DNA of 44,411 nucleotides from Actinoplanes sp. TBRC 11911 (GCF_012933445.1 NZ_JABBNC010000057.1:1-44411), one strand, 5' to 3'; positions 24,249 through 33,564 are shown, counted from the first letter of the stretch. Notes: generated by a model not told the origin, from the letters alone. Numbers and translations: made by a program.

Positions 24249-26321
24249 GTGTCTGACCAAGATCTTTCCTATCCCACTCCGCTCGAGCTTGATGAGCGAA
24301 CCCGGAACCTACTACGCGACAGCGGGCTGCGTGACAATGGATTTTCGTCTGATCAGCTTGCCAAGGAAGTCGTCAATCGCCGCGGTCAACTGGCCGAATC
24401 TCTGACGGACGAACTAAGCAAGTTCCGCGCGGCGACCGACCGACTGCGACGCAATCGGTCCAGCGCTGTCCAGATTGCTGTACTGGTGGTCGTTGCCATT
24501 ACCGCAATCATACTCCTAAGCTCGCTTCATGGGCGCATTACTCAGCTCAAGAAGATAGAGGATGGTTCGATTCTCTTAGCCAACCTGCTCATCGGGGGCG
24601 CAGCATTGGCAGCCGGCGTTGTTATTGGGTTAACCATATGGCAGCGCTTTCAGCGGGTTGGAGACCGCAAGGCTGACCTCGACCGCGCCTTGGCACAGCA
24701 ACTTCCGCCACTTCTTCGTTCGATTATCAACGACTTCGAATCAAGCCGAGCCTATGAGAACGATTTTGATGCGACTGATGGTCCTGCTTTGGTCGAGTTG
24801 GCCACAGAGGCGACGATACCGTCAAGCACCTTCGAGCAAATCTTTGATTTCATCGACTCGCACGATTCTTCTGCCATCGGAATTGCTGGAAATCGGGGCA
24901 TCGGTAAGTCCACTATCATGGACATACTCGACCGAACACTCGGTGGAACGACGGCCCGCGTTCAGGCACCCGTACTCTACGATCCTCCGGGCCTGATCCG
25001 ACTCATCCATGTTCGGCTCGCCGAAGCCGCCAGCATTCGCAACGCTAAGCCTAATATTCTGCGATGGAACATAGAAATACTCAAGCAAGTCGCCAAAGGC
25101 GTGGGAGCCATTCTCGTCGCCGCACTTCTCACAGTTATGCTATTTGTGGAGCTGGACGCGCTCAGCTTTGACAGCAAAAAGGGCTGGCACGTCGGCACAG
25201 TAACGCTCATCTCGGTGGCGGTTGTCGGGGCCTTGATCGCCTACGCAGGGTCGCGTCTTCTGCCACGGGTTCGTCGACGCATCCTTGTCGAATCTCGGCC
25301 TACGGACGCGCGAGGTATGGGTCTTCGGCAGTTGGAGATTCTCCGCAAGGTCACGGAGGTCCAAACGACGCAGGGGGCGAAGGCTGCGTTCGGGAAGTTC
25401 GAGATTAACCAACAGCAACAACTGAAGACCACGATGAGCACCCTCTCGCATGCAGAAAACGTCGCAAACCTTCGCAGCTTTTGCGAGCGCCTTGCGTACC
25501 TCTCAAACGAACCGGTTTTGATTTGCATCGACGAGCTGGATAAAATGGCGAAGCCCGACGATGCAATTGCTACTGTGAACGGGATCAAAGACCTGATGCA
25601 CGTACCCGGCGTGCATTTCGTTGTCTCTGTTTCCACTGACGCAATGCATCAATTCGCAGTCCGAGGTGTTCCACTCCGCGATGTTTTCGATTCTACGTTC
25701 GACGTCGTGGTCGAGGCGCGCCGACTGACCCTAGACGAGGCTCGGCAAATACTTCGGCGTCGTACGACCAATTTCTCCATGCCCGCCGTAATGTTCTGCC
25801 ATGCCTGGTCGGGCGGGGTTGCACGTGATCTTATACGTAGTGCCCGAGCGTGCGTCGATCTCCGCAAGCGGAAAGACAAAGCGATTCCGATAAACGAGCT
25901 CATCGAGACCGTCGTGCGTGCCGACTTGATCGAGGTTTTGAACGCGGCTGTTGCTAGGCTGCGAGCCGCAAATGATCTGGCCACGTCGCGTGGACTGTAT
26001 TCCGCGTATCACAGGTTCCGCGCCGGAACCGGACCGCTGGATGAAAGCATCGCTAAAGCCCTCGAAGCTATTAAACAAGTTGAGATCGGCAAGCCGGACA
26101 CCGAGGCGGGGGCGGTCGTTCACGCGCTTCCGCAGCTACTTGAGTTCGCTGCGCGCGTCACTGAAAAATTCGCTGTGATTAGATCGGCCGAGGATTGGAA
26201 GGATGAACGTCTGGGCGATGCCGTAGAGCAACTGGCCTCCATTAGGTCGGCCTTAAACGTACATCCGGACGCTGCGGCGATTCTGCTGGAGGAGTTTAAC
26301 GAGGCTGATGGCCTCGGATAG
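24249..26321 (+). CDS. KAP-type P-loop NTPase with transmembrane segments
   Basis: A 690-residue membrane NTPase. The N-terminal cytoplasmic part (1-70) is followed by two helices (about 73-93 and 107-130). The P-loop domain has Walker A GNRGIGKS (214-221, K220) and Walker B VLICIDELDKM (D428, E429). Two more helices (about 284-302 and 314-335) lie between the Walker motifs, a hallmark of KAP NTPases. The C-terminal 250 residues are helical with a sensor-like FVVSVSTDAMHQF strand. It starts at GTG 24249, with a G-rich stretch about 10 bases upstream. GC is low (30 of 60 at 24481-24540), unlike neighbours, suggesting transfer. It stands alone; KAP proteins are repeatedly linked to phage exclusion, but a role here is inferred. 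Confidence 0.8.
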   Translation: MSDQDLSYPTPLELDERTRNLLRDSGLRDNGFSSDQLAKEVVNRRGQLAESLTDELSKFRAATDRLRRNRSSAVQIAVLVVVAITAIILLSSLHGRITQLKKIEDGSILLANLLIGGAALAAGVVIGLTIWQRFQRVGDRKADLDRALAQQLPPLLRSIINDFESSRAYENDFDATDGPALVELATEATIPSSTFEQIFDFIDSHDSSAIGIAGNRGIGKSTIMDILDRTLGGTTARVQAPVLYDPPGLIRLIHVRLAEAASIRNAKPNILRWNIEILKQVAKGVGAILVAALLTVMLFVELDALSFDSKKGWHVGTVTLISVAVVGALIAYAGSRLLPRVRRRILVESRPTDARGMGLRQLEILRKVTEVQTTQGAKAAFGKFEINQQQQLKTTMSTLSHAENVANLRSFCERLAYLSNEPVLICIDELDKMAKPDDAIATVNGIKDLMHVPGVHFVVSVSTDAMHQFAVRGVPLRDVFDSTFDVVVEARRLTLDEARQILRRRTTNFSMPAVMFCHAWSGGVARDLIRSARACVDLRKRKDKAIPINELIETVVRADLIEVLNAAVARLRAANDLATSRGLYSAYHRFRAGTGPLDESIAKALEAIKQVEIGKPDTEAGAVVHALPQLLEFAARVTEKFAVIRSAEDWKDERLGDAVEQLASIRSALNVHPDAAAILLEEFNEADGLG

Positions 26322-26600
26322 TCGCTGCGTCGTCATGTCGGCAAATGTAAACTGTTTGACAGAGGACGTATTGTCGGGTGCGGCGCGGGTCTTGGCGCTT
26401 AGGCACTGTTTTCGACCGAAGACAACGCGCGTCATCCTCGCTGGCGCCGAAAACTCAGCGATACAGTGCTGGAACTCTAGGACCAGCCGCCTGGCCGATG
26501 AGTCTCTCGGCCGGCAGCCGCTCAGAGGCTCACGAATCACGCCGTCACTCGTTGACCGACGCGCCTCGGCCAGCGAGGGCCACGTACGGATCGAGCCTGA
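26322..26600. other. Intergenic between convergent genes
   Basis: No supported gene. It separates the KAP gene from the oppositely directed XRE regulator. Confidence 0.4.
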
Positions 26601-27761
26601 TCATCTTTCAACCTTGCCGCGGCGGCGGTGGACGAGTTGATTGACGGCAAGGATCCGTCGTTTCAGCCGCACTGATCCCTCATCTACCGATGCGGTATCG
26701 ATCTGGTCCAGGAGGGCACGGGCGGCATCAAGATCGCCGGTCCGGGCGTGACTTTCGGCCAGCCAGGTTTGGTAGAGAGCGGTCTCGCGGATGTGGCTGT
26801 GGTCGTAGCCGGCCAACGCGCGCCGCAGCAGCGGTTCAGCCTCGCCTGGAATGCCGAGTTGGATGTGGCAACGGGCGGCCATAACGTCTATCTCGTTGCG
26901 ATTCAGCCAGTAAACCCACTCCGGCTCAGCTGCCCCGTCCGACCGCCGTTCGTAGGCGTCATCGACCGCGTCGAGGGCGCGGCGCGTCGTCTCGACGTCA
27001 TGGCAGCGGGCAGCGGCCCAGGCGAGTCGTTCCGTCAACAGAGCCCGCACGGCAGGAGTGGCGTCGTGCGCACCGCTGACCGTGGAACGAGCGATCAAGA
27101 AGCCGTCGTCGCGGTTACCGACGTTGCTCATCTGGTAGGCGAGACTGGACAGCAATTGTGCGCCCAGCACGCGATCGCCGGCATCTTCCGCCGCGCGTAC
27201 GCCAGTGAGGTATAGCTGCTGAGCTCGTTGGTATTTGCCAGCGTCACTGGCGATCCACCCTGCGAGTTGGGATAACTCGCCGACGACGGTGAACAGCCGG
27301 ACGCCGAGCCGGTCCGGATAGACCCCCTCGCGAGTCAGCACGACGGCATCATCGAGTGCGTCGCGCACGAGTGGCAGCAGGGTTCGACTGCCGACCGTGT
27401 CGTCGAGATGCCGGAGCTCGATCACGCGAGCTTCGAGGCTCTGCAGGGTCGCCCCGCCGATGCGTCGCCCGGGGTTCAACTGTGGAGCCAGTGGTGGTCT
27501 ATCCAAGAGCCATTCGTGAGTGAGACGGACGGGGTCGAACGGCGTGCCGATCGCGACGCCGAGCACCTGCTCGTATCGCTCTATCACATCGGGGGTCGGC
27601 ACCCGGAGGCCGGTTTCGATGTGACCCAGGTACGACTTGCTGAAGTGCGTCATCGACGCCATGGCTGCCAAGCTGTGCCCGGCATTCTGGCGGGCGGAAC
27701 GCAGCTGTGCGCCCAGGTCGCTGCCGGTTGTAGACGACAGCAGACGCGCTTCGTCTTCCAT
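26601..27761 (-). CDS. XRE-family regulator with TPR-like C-terminus
   Basis: A 386-residue protein. The N-terminal HTH (about residues 14-70: LGAQLRSARQNAGHSLAAMA, then FSKSYLGHIETGLRVPT) is a Cro/C1-type DNA-binding domain. The rest is helical with TPR-like pairs (YQRAQQLYLTGVRAAEDAGD, EAEPLLRRALAGYDHSHIR, DLDAARALLDQIDTA). This build is common for actinomycete regulators of development or secondary metabolism. The inner ATG (27761) is preferred because AAGGG sits 6 bases before it, while the outer ATG at 27767 would be directly against that sequence. Target genes are unknown; no peptide or operon partner is adjacent. Confidence 0.85.
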   Translation of the reverse strand: MEDEARLLSSTTGSDLGAQLRSARQNAGHSLAAMASMTHFSKSYLGHIETGLRVPTPDVIERYEQVLGVAIGTPFDPVRLTHEWLLDRPPLAPQLNPGRRIGGATLQSLEARVIELRHLDDTVGSRTLLPLVRDALDDAVVLTREGVYPDRLGVRLFTVVGELSQLAGWIASDAGKYQRAQQLYLTGVRAAEDAGDRVLGAQLLSSLAYQMSNVGNRDDGFLIARSTVSGAHDATPAVRALLTERLAWAAARCHDVETTRRALDAVDDAYERRSDGAAEPEWVYWLNRNEIDVMAARCHIQLGIPGEAEPLLRRALAGYDHSHIRETALYQTWLAESHARTGDLDAARALLDQIDTASVDEGSVRLKRRILAVNQLVHRRRGKVER

Positions 27762-27954
27762 GCCCATCCCTTGACCGTCGATGCTGGATGCAGGCCCAGC
27801 CGGAACGCGTCAGAGCCCGGACTGGCTGGCGCCATCTGGGGAAGGCCGGGCGCGGTGGCAAAGATCAGCCCTCTTTGCAGCCTGTAACGCCCGGTCTTCC
27901 CCCATATTAGACCCGATGGCGCTTGACCCCCAGCTCAGGCGGACTGTTCGCGCC

Positions 27955-29010
27955 CTACGGTTGTGTTGTGATGGCCACTGTTCGCACGCCGGGAGCACGC
28001 TGGGTACTCAGCAGATGTACGTCGCGGGTTTGAAGGTCGGGGCGTATACGCACCAGCCTGGCGCGATGACGTAGTCGTTCATACGGCCCGTCGTGGGCGG
28101 TGTCGGTCTCTACCTCGGCGACCAGGGTGGGCTCGACCTGCAGATAGGGCAGCGCCAGGCGATCGGCGAGCTGGCCGGCCCAGCTCGCCGGCAGGGGACA
28201 CGGCCACGGATGACCGTTCGCATCCCCGGAAAACGGCATGGTGCGTAGCCTGGCCAACTCCTTTCGCTGCGCGGCGGGTATCCGGTGGGTCTGACCTGAA
28301 AAGCGCAGCATTCCTCGCTCGTCGTATCGGCCAAGTAGCAGCGAGTATGGCTGTTCGAAGGTGCCGGTCAGGCCACCGATGACATAGTCAGTGGTCTGCC
28401 GTGTCCTGATCTTGATCCAGTCACCGCCTCCCGGCCGGTAGATACCGTCGCGGGGCTTGACGACAAGCCCCTCGATACCAGCGGTCGTCCAGTCCGCGAT
28501 CCATTCCCGCGCGGTGCGCTCGTTGCTGGTCTGCGGACAGATCACCAACTGCGGTGGCGCTGAGTTAGCCAGTCGCCGCAAGCGGTTGCGCCGTACGTGA
28601 AGGGGGTGGTCGAGCAGGTCCCGACGCCGGGCGTCGCGCAGCACGTCGAAGGCGACGAAGTGGGCGGGATTCTCCGTGGCCACCTCAGAGACGCGGCGGC
28701 CGACGGTGAAACGCCGCTGCAGCGACGTGAAGGAGGTCCGGCCGGTCTGCTGATCCCAGATAATGATCTCGCCGTCCAGGACCAGGCCGGCTGCTAGATG
28801 ACCGGCAAGCGCCTGGCACAGATCGGGGAAGTATCGGCTCAGGTCCTTGCCATGCCGTGACTGCAGCCGTACGCCATCCGCAGTAACCCACAGCAAAGCA
28901 CGGAATCCATCCCATTTCGGCTCGTAAACGACCTCGCGCGCCTGCGACGCTGCTGGTATGTCGAGCGCACTGACAGCCTTCATCGGCTCGACCGGCCAGC
29001 CCAGCGACAC
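27955..29010 (-). CDS. ATP-dependent DNA ligase (LigC/LigD-ligase type)
   Basis: A 351-residue stand-alone ligase that seals nicks, probably in repair. Nucleotidyltransferase motifs are in order: motif I EPKWDGFR with adenylated Lys32, SRHGKDLSRYFPDL, motif III DGEIIIW, motif IV EGLVVKPRDG, and motif V WIKIRTRQT. The OB-fold follows. No polymerase or nuclease domain is present, so it resembles LigC or the ligase domain of LigD in non-homologous end joining or base-excision repair; no ku gene is in the window. GTG 29010 is chosen for the ribosome site GGGAGGAG just upstream and the family N-terminus; the frame extends beyond it. Confidence 0.9.
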   Translation of the reverse strand: MSLGWPVEPMKAVSALDIPAASQAREVVYEPKWDGFRALLWVTADGVRLQSRHGKDLSRYFPDLCQALAGHLAAGLVLDGEIIIWDQQTGRTSFTSLQRRFTVGRRVSEVATENPAHFVAFDVLRDARRRDLLDHPLHVRRNRLRRLANSAPPQLVICPQTSNERTAREWIADWTTAGIEGLVVKPRDGIYRPGGGDWIKIRTRQTTDYVIGGLTGTFEQPYSLLLGRYDERGMLRFSGQTHRIPAAQRKELARLRTMPFSGDANGHPWPCPLPASWAGQLADRLALPYLQVEPTLVAEVETDTAHDGPYERLRHRARLVRIRPDLQTRDVHLLSTQRAPGVRTVAITTQP

Positions 29011-29173
29011 GGAGCCTCCTCCCGACGAGGCTCCGACGCTAGCCAGCAAAATCGGCCGCTGACCTGGACGAATGGGTAGTTGTGCGGGACGGGCGACTAC
29101 GCCCTGTCGAGCCAAGAGTACGCAGACGGCGCAGCATAGGACGAACGGCGCGGTAAGGCCGCCCTCAGGCTCG

Positions 29174-31402
29174 TCACGAATCGGTCAGATCGCGAAGGAG
29201 GCGTTCGGCCAGTTGCTCGATTTCGGGATCGATGTCGACACCTGCCTCGTTGAGACTGCGACGCAGAGTTTCGAGCCGAGTTTGGATGCCTGCGGCGTTT
29301 TTAAGCCGGGCGGCCGTACGCATGGCTCGGTGGGCGAGCTTCTCGGATAGCGGGTCGAGTTGGCAAGCATCGGCGTAGAGCCGGTGGGCTGCGGCGGGAT
29401 CAGTTTCCGATAGAAGGTCAGCGGCACGAGCGTAGATCTTGACGAGCTGCCGCCGAACATGCTCGCGATCGATATCGATCCATTCGTAGTCACAGTCGTC
29501 GGCGAGGCCTCGGCCAGCTGGTGCAGCGCTGATCGCCGTTTGCAGGTGATCGAGCTGAGTGCGGTCGTCAAAAGCGTTGGCCAGCTGCCCGTACGCGTCG
29601 AGAACAGTCCACCAATCCACATGCACGTACGCCGGATCGAGGTGATATCGGCTGCCGGTGTTCGGGATCGGCTCCTTGCGCCGGCGGCCTGGCTTGCCGC
29701 CAGTTGTCTGGTGGTCGCTCGCCCCAAGGTCGGACGGCTCAGTAGTGGGTTGTGCGGCGCGAAGAACCCCTCGTAGGTTCGCCACGGTCGTGGAGAGACG
29801 TTCACTGGCCCTCCCGACCTTGGCGTCGGGCCAGAGCGCTTCCATAATGTCCGACAGCGCGGCTCCTCCGCGGTGGACTGCGAGGTAGACGAGTAGTTCG
29901 AGCGCCTTTGCGCGCAATCCCGTCATCGGTTCTCCACGAGGGTCAAGAACGGCCGGGCTCCCCAGCACATGTACGCGGACTCGCTCGGAATCCTGGTCGA
30001 CGCGGACGTTCGGTGGCCCATCCGGCGCGAGAGGCTCCGCGGACGCGATCGGCGACGGCGGGTCGGCGCTGGCGATGGCCCCGACGGTTGAATGCTCACC
30101 TGTGGTCGGAAGGCGAACGGCCATCGTCTCCAGTGCGGTAATGGCGGAGTTGATGTCGAGCATGCCGATGCGACCCGTACTGCCTCCGGCGTCTGCAGTG
30201 CCATCGGAGTTGACAACCAGTGTGGTGCCGTACGGCCAGTTACCGATTAGGAGCGCGCCGATGACGGTTGCGGCTCCGAGTCGAATGAGGTTGGCAAGGC
30301 GCTGCTCGTGCTCAGGGCCTGGGGCGTGGCTGATCAGTAGCAGAGGACGCAAGTGAGGCCGTTCGAGTGTATGGAGGTTTTCGGCGTCCTGGTCTTCGAG
30401 AAGGCGGGCCCGGCGGATGATTTCCTCATCCAGGATCGTCATCGCGCTCATCAAGCCTTGAGGAATGGTGAGCTGGCTCAGCGAGGGTAAGTCGGCAACG
30501 CCCAGGCCGAGTAGCGTCGACATTGCGGACACGGTGGCGAGTATCTGAATGCCATCAGAATCGTCTGCGTCTCGGCCAGTCAAGCTGGCGACGAGAAGGC
30601 TTCGGACAGCGTCGTGGGCGCCAGGTCCGGTGAGGCCGGCACCCGAGGAGAATGCGAAGTGGCCGATGCCGCCCAGCGTGACATCGACGGGAATTGCCTC
30701 GAACGGCGTTGGCTTGTCCCCTAGTCGCCAGTCGGTCTCGGTGACGAGCAAGCCTGACGCGACGTCGATGGATAGCAAACCTCCGGGCAGAAGCTCCAAG
30801 ATTCCGTCGTTCTCCGGGCTAGTTATTGCAGTGCCAGGCACAACGTCTTCGGAAGTATCGACGGCTCGCTCGGTACCGACGGAGCCTTGATGAGAGAACG
30901 AGCGATGGTAGGGCGGATTGCGCCGCTGATTGTGCACCAAAATGGCATGCCAGGTGGGCGGATCGCCAACCGTCTGGCGAACGGTGGTCCGTCGCAGTAA
31001 GTAATCCTCATCCACGCGCGACGGATGAGTCGGCCGGTCAGTCACCGAGGCGAGGTTCGCAAGGCGGGGGTCGTGTGCCGCTTTGGGGCCCAGCGCGCTG
31101 GTCGCGATGCGTCGCAGACGGCGGGGCACGCGGTGGGCTGTCCATACTGAACCGCGCCTGCCGACCTGCGACGTCAGCAGGAACATCAGCATGACTGCGG
31201 CCGACAGCCAGAGCAGCCAGACCATGGTGCGGAGGATCGCTGTCACGTATTGGTAGCCCAATGGATCATCCAGCCACGCCTTCACCTGTGCCACTGATGG
31301 TTTCTGCCCCGGGAGCGGGCTGCCGCCAACTAACGCGAGCAGGACCGGAATGCCAACGAACACAGATGTGACCGTCAGCACCACTCGTGGCTTTTTGAGC
31401 AT
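29174..31402 (-). CDS. Membrane-anchored BTAD-domain (SARP-like) regulator
   Basis: A 742-residue protein. Two N-terminal transmembrane helices (about 7-25 and 55-77) precede a long soluble middle of unknown fold (about 100-470). The C-terminus has a winged-helix OmpR-like domain (about 475-560: VRVHVLGSPAVLDPRGEPM, then AKALELLVYLAVHRGGAAL and IMEALWPD) and a bacterial transcriptional activation domain (about 600-742). Such membrane-bound BTAD proteins are widespread in actinomycetes; many also carry LysM, which is not visible here. The ATG has GGAGGG seven bases upstream. It lies 34 bp after a membrane protein gene in the same direction, so they are probably co-transcribed. The signal it senses is unknown. 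Confidence 0.85.
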   Translation of the reverse strand: MLKKPRVVLTVTSVFVGIPVLLALVGGSPLPGQKPSVAQVKAWLDDPLGYQYVTAILRTMVWLLWLSAAVMLMFLLTSQVGRRGSVWTAHRVPRRLRRIATSALGPKAAHDPRLANLASVTDRPTHPSRVDEDYLLRRTTVRQTVGDPPTWHAILVHNQRRNPPYHRSFSHQGSVGTERAVDTSEDVVPGTAITSPENDGILELLPGGLLSIDVASGLLVTETDWRLGDKPTPFEAIPVDVTLGGIGHFAFSSGAGLTGPGAHDAVRSLLVASLTGRDADDSDGIQILATVSAMSTLLGLGVADLPSLSQLTIPQGLMSAMTILDEEIIRRARLLEDQDAENLHTLERPHLRPLLLISHAPGPEHEQRLANLIRLGAATVIGALLIGNWPYGTTLVVNSDGTADAGGSTGRIGMLDINSAITALETMAVRLPTTGEHSTVGAIASADPPSPIASAEPLAPDGPPNVRVDQDSERVRVHVLGSPAVLDPRGEPMTGLRAKALELLVYLAVHRGGAALSDIMEALWPDAKVGRASERLSTTVANLRGVLRAAQPTTEPSDLGASDHQTTGGKPGRRRKEPIPNTGSRYHLDPAYVHVDWWTVLDAYGQLANAFDDRTQLDHLQTAISAAPAGRGLADDCDYEWIDIDREHVRRQLVKIYARAADLLSETDPAAAHRLYADACQLDPLSEKLAHRAMRTAARLKNAAGIQTRLETLRRSLNEAGVDIDPEIEQLAERLLRDLTDS

Positions 31403-31436
31403 CGTGGATCCCTCCTCGGCGACGGCGTGGAGTCGG

Positions 31437-32270
31437 TCAGGAGTCCTGGTTTGCCATACGAGGGGCCCGGATCAACCTCCACGCGCGATGGGCCCACCAA
31501 AGAGTTGCCGCGGCCGCGTAGGTGATGGCGAGTGTGGCCGGCCCAGATCGAGAAATGAGGAACGTTAAGAACCCTAGGAAGCCGCCGAGCGCGAGTCGGC
31601 TACCGGGACGATCCGCGAGTGCCCGGGCTATCCCGACACCGACGAGGAACCCGCCGCCGGACGTCACGCATTGGGATAAGCCGGTCGGCCACGACCACAG
31701 AGCTCTCTGCCACGCGATCGTGGCCGCAATGACACCGACCGTAGCGATAAGCATCGAGCCGATCGGGAAGGCAGGAAGGGTCCCGCACTCCAAAGTACGT
31801 GGCCAGCGGTGATGCCAGACAAAACCGGCGACCGCGCATGACCAGAGGGCCGTGGGCAGAATTGGCAAAACGGCCCAGCGCTGTAGGCCGTTCACGGGCT
31901 GTGTAAAGAAGACCATGGTGGTGATGGCGTACACGCTCGCGGCGGCTAACCCTGCCCCCAACGCTGGACCAATCCCGCTTGCGGCACGGCGAGGCGGAGG
32001 CGGTTCCGACTCTTGATACGGCCGCTGATCCAGCAAGGCGAAGGCCTGCACGACCGCAAGTACGGCGAGGACTCCTGCCGTGGCTAGTTCGCCCCAGCCG
32101 ACCAGGACGTCGTCGTACCCGTGTGGACGGGCTTGACTGCCGCTGCGGTAAGGCGCCGTGAGTAGGAAATGCAGGTACAGCAGCAGCGACGTCAGACCGG
32201 GCAGAAGCAACGTGACCAGGCCGCCTAGCGGTGGCAGCCACGGCATGTCCTCCGCCCGCAGCCGACTCAT
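31437..32270 (-). CDS. Polytopic membrane protein, hypothetical
   Basis: A 277-residue protein with about seven or eight hydrophobic helices (LGGLVTLLLPGLTSLLLYL, ATAGVLAVLAVVQAFALL, ASVYAITTMVFF, ILPTALWSCAVAGFVW, GSMLIATVGVIAATIAW, FLGFLTFLISRSG, LAITYAAAATLWWAHR). ATG 32270 overlaps the TGA of the upstream DUF397 gene (ATGA), which supports this start over a longer frame. It precedes the BTAD regulator by 34 bp and might be its membrane partner. No family recognised. Confidence 0.7.
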   Translation of the reverse strand: MSRLRAEDMPWLPPLGGLVTLLLPGLTSLLLYLHFLLTAPYRSGSQARPHGYDDVLVGWGELATAGVLAVLAVVQAFALLDQRPYQESEPPPPRRAASGIGPALGAGLAAASVYAITTMVFFTQPVNGLQRWAVLPILPTALWSCAVAGFVWHHRWPRTLECGTLPAFPIGSMLIATVGVIAATIAWQRALWSWPTGLSQCVTSGGGFLVGVGIARALADRPGSRLALGGFLGFLTFLISRSGPATLAITYAAAATLWWAHRAWRLIRAPRMANQDS

Positions 32271-32491
32271 GGCAGCGCTTCGCGATCGAACTCGCCGTCG
32301 TGAACGCCGCCGACGAAACTCGTCCATTCAGCGTCGGTGAACAACAGCGCCGGCCCGTCAGGCTCTTTGCTGTCCCGGACGGCCACGGCGCCGGCGAGGA
32401 AGGCGACTTCCACGCAATTGTTGCCACCGTTGCCATTACTGCGCTGGCTCTTCCGCCAAACTGCATCGACCAGGTGATGGGCGTACAACAT
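32267..32491 (-). CDS. DUF397 protein
   Basis: A 74-residue DUF397 protein with the usual pattern: WRKSQRSNGNGGNNCVEVA, then AVAVRDSKEPDGPALLFTDAEWTSFV. These small actinomycete proteins normally sit beside a helix-turn-helix regulator and act with it in development. No XRE gene is adjacent here; the coupled downstream genes are a membrane protein and the BTAD regulator. GGAG is found six or seven bases before the ATG. Confidence 0.88.
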   Translation of the reverse strand: MLYAHHLVDAVWRKSQRSNGNGGNNCVEVAFLAGAVAVRDSKEPDGPALLFTDAEWTSFVGGVHDGEFDREALP

Positions 32492-32629
32492 GGGAGTCTC
32501 CGATTCGTTACTGCGGCTGAAGGTGGCGTGCGTTGGGACCGATGTCTCCTAGCTCTCACGGCCGGCGCCGCGTGGATCCCGGCGCCGACCGATCGTTGTC
32601 GCCTCGTACTCGCACCTGCCCGTAGCTAT

Positions 32630-33016
32630 TCAGCGGGCAAGGATCGAGAAGGTCGTGTCACTACCGCCGAAGAACGTCTCGCTGTAGTCCATGGCGAGGC
32701 CGGTGTCGAACGGCATACATGAGAAGACGTTGATGTGTACGCGATCGAGACCCTCGCTGACGTGCACGATGATCGAGCTCGTCTCGATGGCCTGGAACGC
32801 GGTGAAGCCGGCGGCCACGGCGCTCGCGTGGCCGAAGTGGTGAAGCCACGTCTCGCCGAAGGGTTTCATCTTGATGTGCTCGACCAGGCCCGCGATGTAA
32901 CGTCGTAGCGCCCCTGGGTCACTGATCACGTCCGGAGCGCATCCGTCGATGTCCATCACGAGCTCGAGGCCGAAGATGAACTCACCGTCGGAAGGTTGAT
33001 GGCCGCGGCGAGTCAC
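32630..33016 (-). CDS. SpeD-like pyruvoyl-dependent decarboxylase homologue
   Basis: A 128-residue protein matching the short S-adenosylmethionine decarboxylase family. The self-cleavage region is AIETSSIIVH (residues 76-85), where Ser80 or Ser81 would become the pyruvoyl group, followed by His85 and Cys100 in VFSCMPFD, both at the usual catalytic positions. The canonical E-S-H site is replaced by E-T-S-S. It starts at a GTG overlapping the stop of the upstream gene. No spermidine synthase or other polyamine gene is near, so it may serve a different decarboxylation; family members with changed substrates are known. The substrate cannot be read from sequence. Confidence 0.7.
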   Translation of the reverse strand: MTRRGHQPSDGEFIFGLELVMDIDGCAPDVISDPGALRRYIAGLVEHIKMKPFGETWLHHFGHASAVAAGFTAFQAIETSSIIVHVSEGLDRVHINVFSCMPFDTGLAMDYSETFFGGSDTTFSILAR

Positions 33017-33564
33017 GTGACCTCACCTGACCGATCGAAGCGATAGACGACGAAGGTCTGGGCGTCGGCCAGCTCCATGTCCGCCGCGGGATTCATCCAG
33101 GACAACAGTTTGAGGGTGACGTCGGGAAGTCTGCGCTGCGTCACGTTGTAGGTGCAGAAGTCCATGACGGCGATCCCGGAGTCGGGGATGACGTGCGCAT
33201 ACATGTTCCGAATCAGTTCGCGGAAGCCATGCACATGCCGGCCTGCCACACCGACAAAGCCGACATACCAGATCGCTCGCCGAGCGAAATGCTCCGGCCA
33301 GCGTCGCGCGAAGTAGGGCGGCGAGATCAGTGGCCACGCTCCGAGATTCTGTGTCAGGACGGACATCCCGGCGAGAGCGTTGTTCTTGTCGTGGACGTAG
33401 AACTTGAGCACGCGCTGGTCGTAATACACCGCCGCGAACTCGTCGGCCGTCATCAAATGACGCTGTGCGGCCATGACGTTGATGTCAGCGAAAAGGGTGG
33501 AATACAAATCCCACGCCTCCGTCACGTCGGGGATTTTCGGTGCCACTTGCTGAACGATGGTCAT
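33013..33564 (-). CDS. Hypothetical protein, acyltransferase-like, coupled to the SpeD homologue
   Basis: A 183-residue protein whose pattern (YYDQRVLKFYVHDKNNALAGMSVL, then ISPPYFARRWPEHFARRAIWYVGFVGV and HVHGFRELIRNMYAHV) recalls the GNAT fold: a strand with internal Gly, then an arginine-rich loop and a helix. I cannot confirm the acetyl-CoA motif, so the call is tentative. ATG 33564 is preferred because GAGGT lies seven bases upstream; the frame is open further but not protein-like. Its TGA overlaps the GTG of the SpeD-like gene, so the two are translationally coupled and probably act together. Confidence 0.6.
   Translation of the reverse strand: MTIVQQVAPKIPDVTEAWDLYSTLFADINVMAAQRHLMTADEFAAVYYDQRVLKFYVHDKNNALAGMSVLTQNLGAWPLISPPYFARRWPEHFARRAIWYVGFVGVAGRHVHGFRELIRNMYAHVIPDSGIAVMDFCTYNVTQRRLPDVTLKLLSWMNPAADMELADAQTFVVYRFDRSGEVT

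Noticed and set aside
26253..26540. Minus-strand 95-codon frame after the KAP gene
   Set aside because: Overlaps the KAP 3' end, has no domain, start signal or codon bias.
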